64,000 nucleotides of DNA from Linum tenue (taxonomy: Eukaryota; Streptophyta; Magnoliopsida; Malpighiales; Linaceae). The notes under the pieces are model-generated. The model saw only the letters and a program-made list of their open reading frames with translations. It was not told the origin of the DNA and ran no database searches. Of the stretch, positions 61,727 through 64,000 are shown in pieces. Position 1 is the first letter of the stretch; each line of letters starts with the position of its first letter. The stretch is from the NCBI GenBank assembly GCA_946122785.1, contig CAMGYJ010000011.1:1054001-1118000 (forward strand). The letters are read 5' to 3'. The translations under genes and the position numbers were made by a program.

Positions 61727-62455
61727 CAATCATAATTTTTTTTTCATTTTGGGTTTGCTTTTATAACTTTTTTAATTATACATTTACAAAAGAGAAAATC
61801 AAATTTTTTTTCTTGCCTTCAAGACAACTATATATATTCAATGTCAGTTGTCTTACAAAAATTGGCACATAGTGTGTAAATTGTAACATTTGGAATTGTT
61901 TTTTTTCCCCCCTATAGTCATAGATGATATCACAATACTATTGTATAAATGTACTTATGGAGAAAACTGGGAATGAATTTTCAAATTTTGTTTGTTTAAA
62001 ACGAAATCGATATTTGATATTTATGGGGTCAACGGCTGGACAATTAGTTTTTCTCTAAGATTTGAATATATGGGGAGCTAAACATTTTCAGCCTAAATTT
62101 GTGTTAGTTAATGAATATTTTTAACAAAAGAGTTTATTTATTATCGAACCTTACTATAAAAAATTATTTCATGAGAAGTATAGTACAAAAAATCCTTGTA
62201 ATTTTTTTTATGAATAAAATCCTTGTAATTTACAAGGTATTTTCAACTGAAACGTTAGACTGAAAGCCCAATCAGCAGGCTTTAACCCATCAATGATTGG
62301 GCCGCGCGGGCTTGGAGCTAATTACCCAAGAAATCCACTACTGCCCCAAAACGACGTAGTAGAGAAACGGATAGGAGATAATAGGATAGCGTCCTCCATT
62401 TCCCCCCTTCTTCCAAGCTTTTTTTTCTCTGCGTGCGGGCAAGAGGTGTAAAACA
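61727..62455. other. Intergenic, kinase 3' UTR and L21 promoter
   Basis: AT-rich 3' UTR region followed by the L21 upstream sequence (GGGCC motifs at 62298 and nearby, common in ribosomal-protein gene promoters). No other gene. Confidence 0.45.
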
Positions 62456-64000
62456 ATGGCGTCCACCTCCTCCACACTCTTCTCCCTCTGCTCTTCCTTC
62501 AGTGCTCACTGCAAAATTTCCCCTACACCTTCCCTCTCAAAGCCACTCTCTTTCACCAAGCCCAATTTCGCGTCTTCCTTCAAGCTTCCTCAAAAGCTCG
62601 CCTTCTCGTCCTCGCCTTCCCTTCCCCAATTCGCCACTGTGCCCAAAGTCTCCGAAACCGACGCCCCCGCCGTCGCCGAGCCCGAACTTGAATCTCCCGA
62701 GCCCGCAGCGACCCAGGTTGTGGAAGTTGCTAAGGAAGAAGAGCCCAAACGCGAGGAGATTTTTGCTGTTGTTATGGTATGAAATGTATAATTGATGAAG
62801 TTAAAAAACGAATTTTTTGTTGATGGGTTCTTCAATTTGGAACTCAATTTGCTCAGGTTGGTGGGAGGCAGTATATTGTGATCCCGGGGAGGTTCCTCTA
62901 TGTTCAGAGGTTGAAAGGCACAAATGTTAATGATAAGGTATTTGCTTGGATCCCCTCCACATTGCTCTCCATTTGCTCAAAACTGTTATAGTGCAACTGC
63001 AAGCTTGGGCCTTTTCAATTTTATGAGTATGCATGAATTCCCAATTTCTTTTATGTGATAATGAACAGGATGTTAAGGCAATATGTGTGATGCTTCATTT
63101 GGTTTTCCAGCTCTAGTTATCATTATTAAGGGTTGTGATTCTTACGCTTTTCGTGTTGGTGGTGTTTAGATCGCCCTAAACAAGGTGCTGCTTGTGGGAA
63201 CCAAGACGACTACCTACATTGGGAAACCTGTGGTGACCAATGCTGTTGTTCATGCTGTAGTTGAAGAGCAGGTTGGTTTTTTCACTTACCTTTCTTGTTG
63301 CACAATGTGTTGGTTATCGATTTTCGCTGGTGATTTCTTATTTCACTCTCTTGATGTATGGTTGCCTACTTCAGGGATTGAATAAGAAAGTTATCGTCTT
63401 CAAGTATAAGAAGAAGAAGAACTACAGGAGAAACATTGGACACAGACAGGTACTTCTGCTTCCTTTCGTTTAGTCTTTCTTTCATGAGAAGAACACATGA
63501 TAGTGCCACCATTAGGATTTTTGTTTCTCGATACTAGGTTAAAGTTTCTTCTGTGTATGAAAAAAGAAGTTTGAAAATTGATATCCAGCATTGGAGTTAA
63601 GAAGGTTGGGACCTTCAATCTGCTCATTCCTGTATACCCGATTTCTGAATCAACTTCTGAGCTTGTTGATATTGCTCACTCTCCTGGTAATGGCTTTGAA
63701 AGGTCAAACAGATGTGGATTGTTTCCTTGACCAATGTCTCATGAAAGACATGGTAAAGGGGAACGAAGAAAAATAAAGGATCATTATTGGTGTTCCCATT
63801 TCTACATTACTACCACTATTGTTATCGATTCTGCAGCATGATTGATGCTAGTCTTACTGTCGTATCAGTCATTGTCAACCTTACAATTTGATGCTTATTT
63901 CCCAGCTATTCACTCATTAATGTGTTTTGACGCCATTTTAACTTATCGCTGCAGCCAAATACAAGAATAAGAATTACAGGCATTACGGGCTTCGAAAACT
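62456..64000 (+). CDS. RPL21: 50S ribosomal protein L21, chloroplastic (3' end beyond window)
   Basis: Exons 62456-62777, 62857-62937, 63170-63271, 63375-63449 and 63955 to beyond the window edge. A Ser/Pro/Lys-rich transit peptide begins [20 protein letters not shown]; an acidic, Pro/Glu-rich spacer follows. The bL21 domain runs [61 protein letters not shown] and [15 protein letters not shown], where the window stops just before the usual C-terminus. It is a nuclear-encoded part of the chloroplast large ribosomal subunit. From memory it matches At1g35680, adjacent to CPK11 in Arabidopsis. All visible introns are GT-AG. Confidence 0.94.

Overview
This is nuclear DNA from a flowering plant, most likely a eudicot. 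The evidence is spliced genes with GT-AG introns and plant-only families: a chloroplast-targeted ribosomal protein L21, a plastid pyruvate dehydrogenase E2, a CDPK, a type I sucrose transporter, STOP1 and PARALLEL SPINDLE 1. Plant transposons (hAT, Mutator-like, Tourist-like, TRIM, a small copia-like LTR element) fill much of the space between genes. From memory, many of the genes match an Arabidopsis chromosome 1 interval: PS1 (At1g34355), STOP1 (At1g34370), an LRR kinase (At1g34420), plastid E2 (At1g34430), a NIPA gene (At1g34470), CPK11 (At1g35670) and RPL21C (At1g35680). The window therefore looks like a conserved microsynteny block; locus numbers were recalled, not searched.

Layout. 0.3-5 kb: an RMR-type PA-TM-RING receptor (minus) between two Tourist-like MITEs. 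6.6-11.1 kb: ribosomal protein S15 (minus) and a NIPA magnesium-transporter-like gene (minus) with a broken hAT transposon in one intron. 12.6-16 kb: a non-autonomous hAT element with perfect 8-bp target-site duplications, then 2.4 kb I cannot assign. 17.1-32.5 kb is gene-dense: STOP1 (plus), PS1 (minus, convergent with STOP1), plastid E2 (plus, head-to-head with PS1), LSM6 (plus) and an F-box gene (plus). 32.8-35.8 kb: an LRR receptor kinase (minus) with a degenerate kinase domain. 36.9-46 kb is transposon-rich: a hAT element, a TRIM, a 4.4-kb Mutator-like element with ~600-bp inverted ends that contains a young 2.37-kb LTR retroelement, a SINE-like sequence and two adjacent MITEs. 46.4-50.8 kb: a sucrose transporter (minus) with two hAT MITEs in intron 1 and a transposon remnant in intron 4. 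51-59 kb: mostly empty, with a TRIM-family copy and a second Mutator-like element. 59.4-64 kb: a CPK11-like calcium-dependent kinase (plus) and chloroplast L21 (plus), cut by the window end.

The genes form no operon or pathway; they are housekeeping and signalling genes of a plant chromosome arm. Exon coordinates were worked out by eye from reading frame, GT-AG sites and family similarity. I found no wholly new biological system. The strongest observations are the nested transposons with readable target-site duplications, the predicted pseudokinase, the repeat-expanded PS1 and the gene-structure oddities listed in the findings.
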